From: Thozetella sp. PMI_491
Lineage: Eukaryota > Ascomycota > Sordariomycetes > Chaetosphaeriales > Chaetosphaeriaceae
Direction: 5' to 3'
Assembly (NCBI GenBank): GCA_021432635.1
Contig: MU270027.1
Coordinates: 930,001-994,000 of the forward strand
Length of the DNA stretch: 64,000 nt
Each line of letters starts with the position of its first letter. Within the stretch, counting starts at the first letter, position 1. The notes below the pieces were generated by a model that was not told where the DNA came from, did not search any database, and was given only the letters and a program-made list of their open reading frames with translations. The translations under genes were made by a program, and so were the position numbers. Of this stretch, positions 24,764-35,375 are shown piece by piece.

Positions 24764-27700
24764 TCAAAATGCTGCGAAGCCCAACTTAGCAAACAGCGTG
24801 TCCATGGCAACCCACTGCCTACCACATTTCTCCAGGTACTTGTCGACGACGCCCTTGACGGTGCCGAACCGTACACGGTTGTGCTCTGCCAGGGCAAGCA
24901 CCCTCTCGCGGTCCTCCTTCGCCAGCACTCCAGGCGCCTCTGTAGCGGCTGCCTCGCCGGCCTTGGCTTTGGCCTTGTCCACATCCCACAAGCTAGCAAA
25001 GTAAACAAGCTGGTTGTACATGTCCCGCTCGCCCATCTCATAGCGCATCCGGCCAAGGCAGTCGCGGGCTAGACCCTTGGGGCCAAGACAGCGCGTGCCG
25101 TAGACGCTCATCTGGCGTGTGCGCATGCCGCACGAGGCGTCATCGCACACTAGCCAGCCTTCGTAGTATCGAGCTGTCTGCGCGCGGATCGCTGTCTCGA
25201 CCTGCGCCACGACAGAGAGCGTCGGCAGCACGGCCCCGCAGGACGGGCAGGAAACTCCTGAGGGAGTGACGCGGCCGGGGGATGCGAGCAAGCCCTCGAA
25301 GGGAGCTGTGGTTTTGCACTTGCGGCACCGAAGCGAGAGTCGAGCGCAGTCGGCGAAGCGCACTTCATCAGGGATCTGGGATTCAAGAGGATGGACCTCA
25401 AGGTCGTTGTTGCCGCCGCTCGCGGTGTTGTTATTGCTCGCATACCGCCGTATGTCCAGTCCGAGGTTCTCTGCAAGTTGGGCGGTCGACGTACCCATGA
25501 TGTTGGCGCAGAGACGCTCGACAGGCGGGAAGATCTGTTTACCGAGGTACCACTCAACGTCGATGTCCAGCCCAGAATCTGCCTTCATCACATCCTGTGG
25601 CGTATAGGCGCGCTTGGCCACCGGCTCCGAGCTCGACTTGCTGTCGCCCGTGATGACATACGAGATGACGTCGCCTTTGCGTACCATCTTGCCGCGAGCG
25701 AGCTCGCGTAGAGCTACCTGCACCTGGGGCATGCTGTCGGCATTGGGATATTCCTTGGGACCCTTGCCAAGCTGCGTGAAGATGATGTACTTCTGAACGG
25801 GAATAGTCTTCTCCCGCATCTTTGCGGCGATCTCGCGCAAGTACTCGTGTATGCGTTGGACCGACACCTCAGTCTCGTCGCCAGAGAGAATCTCATTCAG
25901 AATGCGAGTAGAGATCTCCTTAGACAGACCACAGTACTCACGGCGCTTCATGTCGAGACCTTTAACCTCCATCTTCTCGACCCACTTGCCGTCGGTCTCG
26001 ACCATATTGATGGCGGCATACTTCTTCTTGGCTTGCAGCAGGATTCGGCGGAAGATATTGTCAATGTCGATCTCGAGCAAGACGTACCGCTCGTTGACGG
26101 CCTTCTTGAACTCGTTGCCGACCTTGAGCGCGTCGGCGACCGAGTTAACATTGGCATTAATCATGACGGAGTCGGTGTCACCGTAGATAACTTGCAGCGA
26201 CTTGCTCTCAGCCAGCTCCTTAGTGCTACGCAGAATCTCACGGCCCTTGAAGGTCGTGAGCACGGCGAGCGGGCGGGCATAGAAGCGCGACTTGGTGTAA
26301 CCGAGACAGCCATACATGGAGTTGGCCGTGAGCTTCAAGGCGAGTTGCCTAATATCCCAGGTGGCTAACTGCTCCTGCGTGGCGGTCCTGTCCTTCATGA
26401 GGCTCTTGACTTCTCGTCGACGCTTGACCAGGGTCGAAATGAGCCTGGGCAGAATTCCCTGGTCTTCGCTGGCGCTCGGGACCTCAGGGACGACGTCTTC
26501 GTCGGCAGACTGCTCTCGATGTCAGTTTCTCAGTTTCCTTCTTAGAGTGCGGCCCATAATTTCAACTCACCAGCGAGGATCTGTCCACAGTCGTGAAGCA
26601 GATGTTGAACTCTTGGATGATGGAAGGGTACAAAGAGTTGAAGTCCATGACAAGCACGAACTTGTCATAGAGGCCCTTCTCAGGCTCGAAGACGAGACCT
26701 CCCTTGTACTTGTCCTTCTTCTTGGTCTCGCCGCCCTCCTCCTCCTTCTCCTCTTCGGGACGCGGGCGTCCCCGGAAGGGCTGCTTGTCTGGGCAGATGT
26801 ACTTGTTGCGGTGGAACTCGTGCAGCAAAATGTACTCGTTCCGTTCAGCTCGCGTGCCGGTGAGCGTACGAGCCCATGAGTTGCCGGCAAGGTTGGTCAA
26901 AACCTTGGTCAGGGGAAGAATCTGGACGCGCAAGGCCAGGGCGGCGATGAAGTAGGTATCGGTCTCCATGTGCGAGATGTAGTCCATAAGGCCGTCCTTG
27001 GTAGTAGCCCATGTCTTGAGTGCCGCCTCGTTGTCGATGTCTCTTCGACGGTTGTCGCCCAAGAGGTAGAGATTGCACATTTCTGTCAAGCTCCAGGACT
27101 GGCACTTGAACATGACAGACTTTCCAGCCTCGTTTGCGAGGTCACAAAGCAGGCGTCCGGCAATGAGCTGGCGTTCGACAAACACGTTGCCTCCTGCCTT
27201 GCCAATCGACTTTGGCCATTCCGATCGCCTCATCCTGCCCAGGCGGGACCACTGGTGCACCTTCTTCTCTTGGAGGCGGTTCAGCAGAACGCTGTACTCA
27301 ACGCCTTCGAGCTGGTGGCCCATTATGACATCCGGGTCGACCACGTCTAGCTGTGCCAGGAAGAAGCTCAGCATCTCCAATTCCTGCTTCATGACCTTGA
27401 CGAGGCCTTTCTTCCTCTCCTTCGCCATTTTCTCGAACCCGAGTGGGAAGGCATTGCCGCTCGGACGGATGAGAGTGAAGGTGCGGCAAGGAAGCTTATC
27501 GGCGGGGGTAGTGTCGTTCAGCGAGACGTTCTCATATATTCTGGCACTGAGGGCAAGGATCTCCTGCTTGTTGTCCTTCGCATTGAAGACCGTCCGCATG
27601 GAGATGCTCATCATGGTGAGAGGAGGGGCATCCAGATTGTCGCTCTCGCCAATGACCGACACCATGTTAGGGTGCTCAACAAGTACCTCAAGCTTGCAGT

Positions 27701-29338
27701 GCGAGGCATTCTTCACCGAGCCGAAGTCGGCGTCCTGGATCTTGAGCCAGCAGGGCCCCATAATGTTCTTCCAGAGCACAAACTGTTCGAAGAGGGCCGT
27801 GTTGGTGCTGAAAACGTGGGAAAATGTCTCGCCCGTGGTGCCCATCTCGATCTGGGGCTTTGTATAAGGATAGAGAAGCTTGAGGTACTGGCTCTCCTTC
27901 GGGATGCCGGGCAGCTCGAAGGCGTACTTCCTAGTGCATGGCTTGATCTTATACATGCCCACGTTCATCTTGGACATTATGGTGTCTACCTCGTTGTAGA
28001 CGTCCATCATCTCGACCTCCTCGGAGGTGTCCTCGCCGCCTTGCACACGGGTCTGGCGGGGAAGGAAGTAAAGCTTACGGAGGATGTTGTCGACCTTGAC
28101 GAAACAGCTGACATAATGTCCGGTCTTCTTGTTGAGCACTTTGCCGAACAAGCAGAGGCATCCGTTAATTTCGGTGTAGTCAGTCCAGAAGAAGTTGAGA
28201 CTCCCGTCCTCCTCGACAGCATCAGCCGAGGAGATCTTGCCAATGCTTCTCGTCTCGGCGGGAGAGCTCGTAACAACATTGAGCTTCTGATTGATATCGT
28301 TCCAGGAGGAGGCGTCAACGCCCACCTCGGGCGCCTTGATAGGGGACGAGCTAGCGGGCGAAGGATAGGGGTCTGCCTTGATGATCTTCTTGGCTACCCG
28401 GGGAGCCGAAAGGTTGGCGCTGGTGGCGGAGACGGCCGCCGCATGCGAAACCTCCATCAGGTCGTCTTCCTCCTCCACTTCCGGCTCTACCTTGACCGAC
28501 TTTCGCTCAGCGACCTTGGCTGCCGGCGAGGAGGGAGCCGGGTCACTCATGGGCACATCGTTGGTGCTCGCCGGCTCGTCATCCATAGGTGTAAAATCGT
28601 TGTCATCCATAGGCATGTCGTCTGCAGCGGGGCTAGGGAGCCTGTCGTCTACGACCTTGGTCTTCTTGGCGGCTGGCTGTTTGGCTTCCCGCACGGGGGA
28701 GAGGACGCGGGCCCGGCGGCGCTCGGCGGACCTCTCCCGCTTCTTGTTTGCCCGAGGCACGGGGGCGGGGATGTTGCTGTCGACCTCGCCGAGGAGATCG
28801 GCCAGGAAGCGGTCGTCATCTTCGGTCTTGACAGCCTGCAAGCATGTCAGGGGCGAGGCCGTGGCCGACGAATGGGAATTGTGCCTACCTTGGCCTTGGG
28901 CTGGGCCTTGACGGCGCCCTTTGTGAAGTACTCGGAGATGTCCCTGTCGTTGGCGTCGCGCTTTGCCTGCTCGTCTTCACGGTGCTTCTTGGCTGCGCAG
29001 GTGTGAGCCGGGGAAGCGTATGGTACGGGGGCTGGGGGCAACATACACTTGCGGTCCTTGGTCTGGAGCACCCTCTCGTCCTCGCTGTCGGTCTCGTACT
29101 GAGGAACGCGGTCCCATTCTTCGCGACCATCGTCGGCATAACCCTCGCCGTTGTCGTCGACAACGAAGTCGTCCTGGTTCAGGCGGTCCCGAACGATCTT
29201 CTTGTACTGGTTCTCGTCGACTTCTTCGTATAAGTCCTCGGCCTGGCCGACCTCGTACGAGTCGAAGGCCTTCTTGCCCGCCTTGCGCAGAGCTCGCAGC
29301 TCCGCGAACTTGGACCGGCTGCTCGCAGGCTTAGGCAT
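24764..29338 (-). CDS. POL1: DNA polymerase alpha catalytic subunit
   Basis: Four exons: 29047-29338, 28889-28992, 26571-28835, 24764-26509; introns 54, 53 and 61 nt; 1468 aa, the usual family size. This family-B polymerase extends primase-made RNA primers at replication initiation and on the lagging strand. The N-terminus SSRSKFAELRALRKAGKK and DDFVVDDNGEGYADDGREEW is typical of Pol alpha. Catalytic motif A is DFNSLYPSIIQEFN (near residue 862), motif B KLTANSMYGCLGY and motif C YGDTDSV (near 995). The C-terminal domain has two zinc-binding cysteine groups (CRKC/CPSC and CDDASC, with later Cys). The start at 29338 fits the family; an in-frame Met ten codons upstream (29368) is possible. The first intron uses donor GTATGT, is stop-free and a multiple of three, so a naive gene call would retain it as 18 extra residues. 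An ACGCGT site lies about 180 bp upstream. Confidence 0.96.
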
Positions 29339-30026
29339 GTTTGCGAAACGCGGAGGGCGACTCGGCACTCAATTGTCGGGAATCAAGAGGCCAAAAGTGT
29401 GCAGAGCGATAGCAGAATGGCCATTGCTTGCAAGACACGGTATGGAGAAAGTTGGAGGGGAACTAGATGAACGTCTCTCTGGCCCAGGTGCTTAAAGTGG
29501 GCTGCGCCAATTGGGGGAGACGCGTTTTGGCGTCTGTCCCGTCAACGCTCAAAGCGCGTTCCACGCGACCCCCTGCACTAGGATCCACTCCCGAAGGTCG
29601 CATGCGCAATTCATTGGTCCGCGCAATAGCGCAATGAGACGTACTGTATCTGCCTGTGCGCGGGCTCTATGTATATACGTAAAGTACAGTACAGTACGGA
29701 GTGCGCACGACCTGAGTACCCCTGGCAAGCTGTTGACATATCCAGTACTTGCAGGCACCTTAGCCCCATAAAAAAAAAAAAAGGACTTTATCGAATCTCG
29801 ATAAGCCCGCCTGCTTGAGAAACAAGCTACCGCATACGATCCGGCCTCCCGCGTCTATGCTACTAGACAACCGCTTCTCAGAGACTCAGCTCGAAAACAA
29901 GCTGGCCAATATCCGCATTGTCTGCCAAGTTGCGCCTTCTCGTGGTGACTAAGGGACAGGTTCTGTCGTTGGGTAGCGCATCGGGCGACCTTGTCCTGCC
30001 GGACCACACTGCCCGTGGGTGCGACC
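29339..30026. promoter_or_regulatory. Divergent promoter region of POL1 (-) and the PPR gene (+)
   Basis: Start codons facing away from each other are 688 bp apart. The interval has an ACGCGT at 29520-29525 and a related CACGCG near 29563 on the POL1 side. An A-run (near 29769-29783) and GTACAGTACAGTACGG near 29683-29700 lie on the other side. Confidence 0.6.
29520..29525. promoter_or_regulatory. MluI cell-cycle box (ACGCGT) upstream of POL1
   Basis: The exact palindrome ACGCGT lies about 180 bp before the POL1 start codon. In yeasts this is the core site of the G1/S factor MBF, which controls POL1 and other DNA-synthesis genes. Its use here is an inference. Confidence 0.55.
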
Positions 30027-31967
30027 ATGTATACACCACCTACGTTCGCCTGCCGGGCATGCCTGAGGAGAACGCTGCGATCGCTTTGGGGCGCCAACGT
30101 CCCTGTGGCCCAAGCATCCCTCCTGCGAGCGCCTACGAGCCATCAGCGCCAGCGGCAGCCCTATTCGACCGCCACGACTAGAGCCCAGAGTCCAGAGCCG
30201 GCCCTAATCACAAGAGCACTGAAACCGAAGCCAGAGCCCTCGGCAAAGAAACTCGAGTGGATCACAAACAAGCACCTGGAGCATCTGGATGATCAGTACA
30301 ATATTGCCAATCATGTCCTCAAGACCCTCGAGAGGGGTGCGTACGAAGAGGCCCTGTTGTTGACGCAGAAGGCGAGTAAGGACAAGAAGGTCACGGTCAG
30401 CTGGAACCATTTAATCGACTTCCAGCTGAAGAGCAAGAAGCTGCACGCCGCGGTGAAGCTCTACAACGATGCGAGTAACGTCCCAAGCCCGCGACCGTCT
30501 CGTCGTCTAACCTCTTCGCAATAGATGAAGAAGCGTGCGCAGCTGCCCAACGCCCAGACCTACACGATCCTATTCCGTGGCTTCGCTGCCTCGGAGCATC
30601 CCAAGCTCGCAGCCTCGGAGGCGTTCAAAATATACCAGAGCATGCTAACGCTCGACCGGGTCAAGCCCAATACGATTCACATGAACGCTGTCCTCGAGAC
30701 TGCTGCCCATGCCCGCGATATCGACCTCCTCTTCACTATTGTGGATACAGCGAGCCCTCCATTGCGCGCCCCGGATACCCGTACCTACACCATCATCCTC
30801 AACGCTCTTCGCCACCAGATAGAGCCTCTACCACAGAGGAGAGGATTAACCGACGAGGAGCACAAGAAGAACGTAGAGAACACGATCTTGCGCGCCAAGT
30901 CGGTCTGGCAGGAAGTGGTGCGGCGCTGGAGACAAGACAAAATTGTCATGGACGAAATGCTTGCCTGCGCCATGGGCCGCATCTTACTTCAAGGAGACCA
31001 CAAGGACAGGAAAAGTGTCCTGGCCCTCTTGGGGCAAACCATGCAGCTGCCACGACTGGATGACACGAGTGCGGGAGACATCGGGCGCTGGTTTGCCCAG
31101 GAGGCGTCCGAGACGGCCTCTGGCGAGCTACAGAAGCAGAAGACCGCGGCTCCCGCCACCCGAGACGATTCGCAGAGCGCGCCGGCCGTATATGCCGTGC
31201 CGACGCAAAACACTCTTTCTTTAGTCATGTCTGCGCTCCGCTCCACCAAGAACACGTCTCTCGCTCCCAAATATTGGCAGCTCTTGACGGAGGAGTATGC
31301 CATTACACCGGATAGAGAAAACTACGTGCGCTACCTCAAGGCACTCCAAAACGGCCGCGCTAGCACTAAGACCGCTGAGCTGATGCCCACCATCCCACAA
31401 CGCATCCTAGGCCCAAAGTACTTCCGCATCGCCATGCAGACATGCATCAACGACAATCTCAACAAGAACGCGTTCCAGAACGCCTGCCGCATCTTTGACG
31501 TCATGGTCGAGACATCCCGATACCCAGACGCGATGACCATGCGTCTATTTCTGCACGCTGCTCGGGCCAACTTCCGCCCGTTCCAGGAGCAGCGCGAGAC
31601 GGACCCCGTCGGTTCGAAAATGGCTCTCTACAAGCAAGTCATTGCGGCGCTAGATCGTATGTGGGAGCCGTTCCGGGTGCTATGCTCCTCGCTCTCATAC
31701 CCGGCTCATGCCACAACCTCGCCCAAGCAGCAATGGCAGGAGACGCTCAACGACCGCACCGAACTGGTAGCAGTGGCGCGGCGCATGATGGCGGCCGTAG
31801 ACTCGGTCGTTTCGGACAACGGGGCAGATCCTGCGGTGCTCAAGACACTCAAGACGAGGAACACCATCATTCGGCAGTATGTCAGTCGGTTTCACGCGGC
31901 GAGCCAGCATATGCAGAAGGAGGTTTCGTCTGAGCAGGCCGAATCTAGCGAGGATACCACGGCCTAA
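30027..31967 (+). CDS. Mitochondrial pentatricopeptide-repeat (PPR) protein
   Basis: Two exons, 30027-30470 and 30525-31967, give 628 aa. The N-terminus (MYTPPTFACRACLRRTLRSL) is Arg-rich and poor in acidic residues, as in a mitochondrial presequence. PPR-type helices include NAQTYTILFRGFA with KLAASEAFKIYQSML, TIHMNAVLETAAHARDIDLL and DTRTYTIILNAL; more helical pairs follow. The splice joins KLYND to MKKRAQLPNAQTYT, restoring a typical PPR helix, but it needs a GC-AG intron (donor GCGAGT, branch CTAAC, acceptor AATAG). The only nearby GT donor puts the next exon out of frame. A gene caller limited to GT-AG would likely split this gene at 30525, where an ATG follows the acceptor. PPR proteins bind organelle RNA; the target is unknown. 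I do not recognise a specific ortholog. Confidence 0.88.
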
Positions 31968-32554
31968 TATAGACTCCCTACCTGATCTTGCTCTGTAAGA
32001 ATATGGAGTCGCTGTACAATACATAATTAGGATAACGACCCCCTTTAGTACTACTCTTACCACAAGGTCGTGTCTTTAGCCCCCGCCGAGCGGGTTGTCA
32101 AGCGTAGAACTGTAAATACAAGCACACCAGTCATTTCTTGGAGACTCGCCGTTATTCACAGGAAACTTGCTCAGAGATAGAGCACGCCGGTGGAAAAGTG
32201 CTTGTGGCTGAACTCGGAGCGGTTCGTGTTGTTAATATAGTTACATACTTGATTGGTTGGAAGGCCAATGTACATAGGCAAGTGATGGTTGCGTGAGTGG
32301 CCACGGGCCAAGGTTAGTCCCCACGCCCAAGAATTTTGTCCCTCCAGCACACATCCAGGCCCCACCCATACCGCAAGGCTCAGTTGCCGCACCGGCATCT
32401 CGACAGCGACCCATGGGGTTGTCAACAAGCAGTGAGTCCATGTTGTTGACCTTTGCAGCACAAAATCGCTTGGGCACCTAGACCGAAGAACGCCTCTTCA
32501 CCCTAATCCAGCAGACACCTCGATTTCTTTGAGCGAGAGCCCGTCCCGTTCATC
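31968..32554. other. Intergenic between the PPR and CDK genes, nothing recognised
   Basis: The interval should hold the 3' end of the upstream gene and the promoter of the downstream one, both on the plus strand. No domain-bearing open frame, repeat or RNA gene is seen. Confidence 0.5.
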
Positions 32555-34015
32555 ATGGCCAGCAAGGCGTCGCGCTGGGCGAACAACGAACAAGACACAG
32601 CTCTGGCAGCAAAGCTGAAGAAGGAGAAGGAGGAGAAGAAACGCATCAAGGTCGAGAAGGCGCGAAAGGCTGAGGCCGACAGGCAAGCAGGCCAAGTAGC
32701 TGCGGCCGCCCAGTCTACGGCGCCCCCACCAGACGAAACCGCCGGCCCCCCCGCGAAGCGACGACGAGTTTCCCCAGAGCGCGAAGGGCAAGCTCCAGGC
32801 GATGCCGCACCGAAGCTCTTGCGGCTAGAGGGCGGCGGGTTTGGCAGATGCCGAAGCGTGGAGAACTTCGACAAGCTCAATGACATCGAGGAGGGCGCAT
32901 ACGGCTGGGTTGCGAGGGCAAAAGAGCAGAGGACGGGCAAGGTCGTAGCTCTCAAGAGGCTCAAGATCGACCCGAAGGACCGGAGCGGGCTGCCCGTCAC
33001 CGGCCTGCGGGAGATTCAGATCCTCAAGGACTGTGACCACAGGAATGTGGTCAGGCTACAGGAAGTCGTAGTCGGGGAGGACACGAGCAAGATAGAGAAG
33101 TAGGTCGCTTCCCCTCCACGGGCTCAGCTTGGCCCCGCGCTCCCTGCTAACAAGCTCCCGCGCAGCATCTTCCTCGTCCTCGAATTCGTCGAGCACGACC
33201 TCAAGAGCGTTCTCGAGGATATGCCCGAGCCGTTCCTCGCCTCCGAGGTCAAGACGCTCCTGCTACAGCTTGCGTCCGGCGTCGCCTACCTACACGACCA
33301 CTGGATCCTGCACCGTGACCTCAAGACATCCAACCTTCTCCTCAACAACCGTGGGCGCCTCAAGATCGCCGACTTTGGCATGGCGCGCTACGTCGGAGAC
33401 CCGCAGCCCAAGCTGACCCAACTGGTGGTGACGCTATGGTACCGTGCGCCCGAGCTGCTCCTGGGTGCGACGACGTACGACACAGCCGTCGACATGTGGA
33501 GCGTGGGGTGCATCTTTGGGGAGCTGCTGACCCGCGAGCCGCTGCTGCAGGGAAAGAACGAGGTTGATGAGCTTACCAAGATCTTCGAGCTGTGCGGCGT
33601 GCCGACCGAGGAGACGTGGCCGAGCTTCCGCCGGCTGCCAAACGCGCGCGCCCTGCGGCTGCCCAAGACGTCGCTGGCGGCGGGGAGCGTCATCCGTGCC
33701 AAGTTTCCCCTGCTGACCGGCGCGGGCGTGGCGCTGCTGAACGAGCTGCTGGCCCTGGACCCGGACCGCAGGCCGTCGGCCAAAGAGATGCTGGCGCACG
33801 AGTACTTCCGGCAGGACCCCAAGCCGAAGCAGGAGGCCATGTTCCCCACCTTCCCCAGCAAGGCCGGCCAGGAGAGGCGGCGGAGGAAACAGACTCCGAA
33901 CGCGCCCGTCCGAGGGCAGCAGGCAGTGGAGCTGGGTGCTGTCGATTTCAGCAGTCTCTTTTCAGGGCGAGATAAGGAGGAAAGGGGTGGAGGGTTCTCC
34001 CTCAGGATGGTTTAA
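32555..34015 (+). CDS. CDK11/PITSLRE-like cyclin-dependent protein kinase
   Basis: Two exons, 32555-33099 and 33166-34015 (66-nt intron, CTAAC branch, GCAG acceptor), give 464 aa. The N-terminal 100 residues are Lys/Glu/Ala-rich and coiled-coil-like, with a nuclear-signal-like PAKRRRVSPE. The kinase domain begins at FDKLNDIEEGAYGWVARA; the glycine loop is EEGAYG. VVALKRLK supplies the ATP lysine. The cyclin-binding helix reads PVTGLREIQIL, in the PITSLRE/CDK10-11 class rather than PSTAIRE. Catalytic loop HRDLKTSNLL, DFG in IADFGMARY and activation segment VVTLWYRAPELLL are intact, so the enzyme should be active. The CDK11 class is linked to transcription and splicing; that role is by family only. 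The tail after the kinase fold is basic and possibly disordered. Confidence 0.93.
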
Positions 34016-34445
34016 TGAGGGATTATATATCACTGCCGTGACAGGGCTAGACGCATGCACACGATGCAAGACCACACATACCAAACCGTGTAGATCAGTA
34101 GCATTACCCATGGGATCTAGATTTTAGAGCAAGCTACGGACGGTACTACCATGTGCATCATTAAGCTAAAAGGTACTCATGTGTGAAGAGGTCGTGGCCA
34201 GGACACAGATCATGCAACACTCCGCCTACAGTTTTTAACCTCCCAAAATTTCCTCTTGATATCCCAAGGAGTGACGGACTATTTAACCAACCAGGCAAAC
34301 CAACGCCCCCCTGTTGCAACCCAAAATACAGCCCATCGATGCCCCGTGCTGTAGGTGTGAGCACTAAGCAAGCATATTACAAGAAGCATGAATTATATGC
34401 GATCGCCTCCCGGCAACTCCTGTGTGTGTCCTGAGTAGGACCAGA
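34016..34445. other. Convergent 3' flanks of the kinase and DUF7137 genes
   Basis: The 430 bp between two facing stop codons are AT-richer than the coding regions and hold no recognisable feature apart from expected 3' ends. Confidence 0.5.
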
Positions 34446-35375
34446 TTAGATGGTGAGGCCGGCGAAGCCAGTAACGAACCAAGTGAAGCTCATAACGGTG
34501 ACGATGCACATGATAAACACGGCGCCCAAGCCTCTTCGCTCCATCTCCGACATGGCAGCGCTGCAGGTCGCACAAACGTACTCCCCGAGAGGAGTCGCGG
34601 CCTTGGGCGTGTACAAGCCGAAGCGGAAGCCACTGAAGGGCGCGAGATAACCAGGCTCCGAGGTGGCGCTGATGCTGCTGCCGGCCTCATAGACCAGAAG
34701 CGTGTATTCGGCAACGGGCAGCTGGCTCTGAGGGTTGTCAGCCTGGAACTTGCCACTGTCCCAGGTGTAGCTGGCCTGCGACTGGTACGTCATGTTGGAG
34801 GTGAGAGTCCAGGTGGCCGAGACCGAAGAGCAGCTAATCAGCACATCAACGGCGGTCGGGGTGGCCTGCAAGTTGGTATAGTTCCATCCCCACGTGATGT
34901 AGTCCTTGATCTTGTAGAGCTGCGTGCCATCAGTCGCGGCAGGCTGGGTCATGACGACGCTCCCCACAGGATAGCTGACGTCGTAGGTAGTGTGCTTGGT
35001 CGTCTTTCCCGTCTGGCTGGCCGACGCCTTTCCAGTTACCTTGCCAGTCGATGAGCCCGTCGCGGATGCGCCGCTCGAGTCACTGCCGGACGGAGCGGCC
35101 GACGAAGCGCCTGCGGTGTTCAGATCAACGTTGGTGGGAGTGGAGTTGGGCGATGAAGCGGTAGGGGTCGAAGTTGAGGATCCTAGATCAGAGGGAGTAT
35201 GGGTTAGCACGATGAAAATTTACGGGGCACAGAGGTGACAGAGCCACGTACCACTCGAGTCGTCTCGGACGACCAATGAGTCCAACTCGGGGAGCCATCT
35301 GGGCCACGCGGGCCAGGCCGAAGCGATGGTGGAGAGCGAAAGAAGGGCGACGGCGGCGGACCGAGGGGCCTTCAT
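34446..35375 (-). CDS. Secretory-pathway DUF7137-type membrane protein
   Basis: Two exons, 35252-35375 and 34446-35182 (69-nt intron, GTACGT donor, CTAAC branch), give 286 aa. The start MKAPRSAAVALLSLSTIASA is a good signal peptide; a longer in-frame start upstream would bury it. A Ser/Thr/Gly-rich linker of about 90 residues, probably O-glycosylated, leads to a beta-rich domain with YPVGSVVMTQPA, IKDYITWGWNYTNLQATPTA, LISCSSVSATWTL and GYLAPFSGFRFGLYTP. The pair EYVCATCSAA precedes a C-terminal hydrophobic helix (GAVFIMCIVTVMSFTWFVTG). The pattern matches a fungal family I know as DUF7137, of unknown function. Topology is expected to be luminal or extracellular with one C-terminal anchor. 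The family name is from memory. Confidence 0.83.

Noticed and set aside
27672-29006. 444-codon plus-strand frame
   Set aside because: It is antisense to POL1 exons; no domain, and POL1 catalytic motifs are on the other strand.
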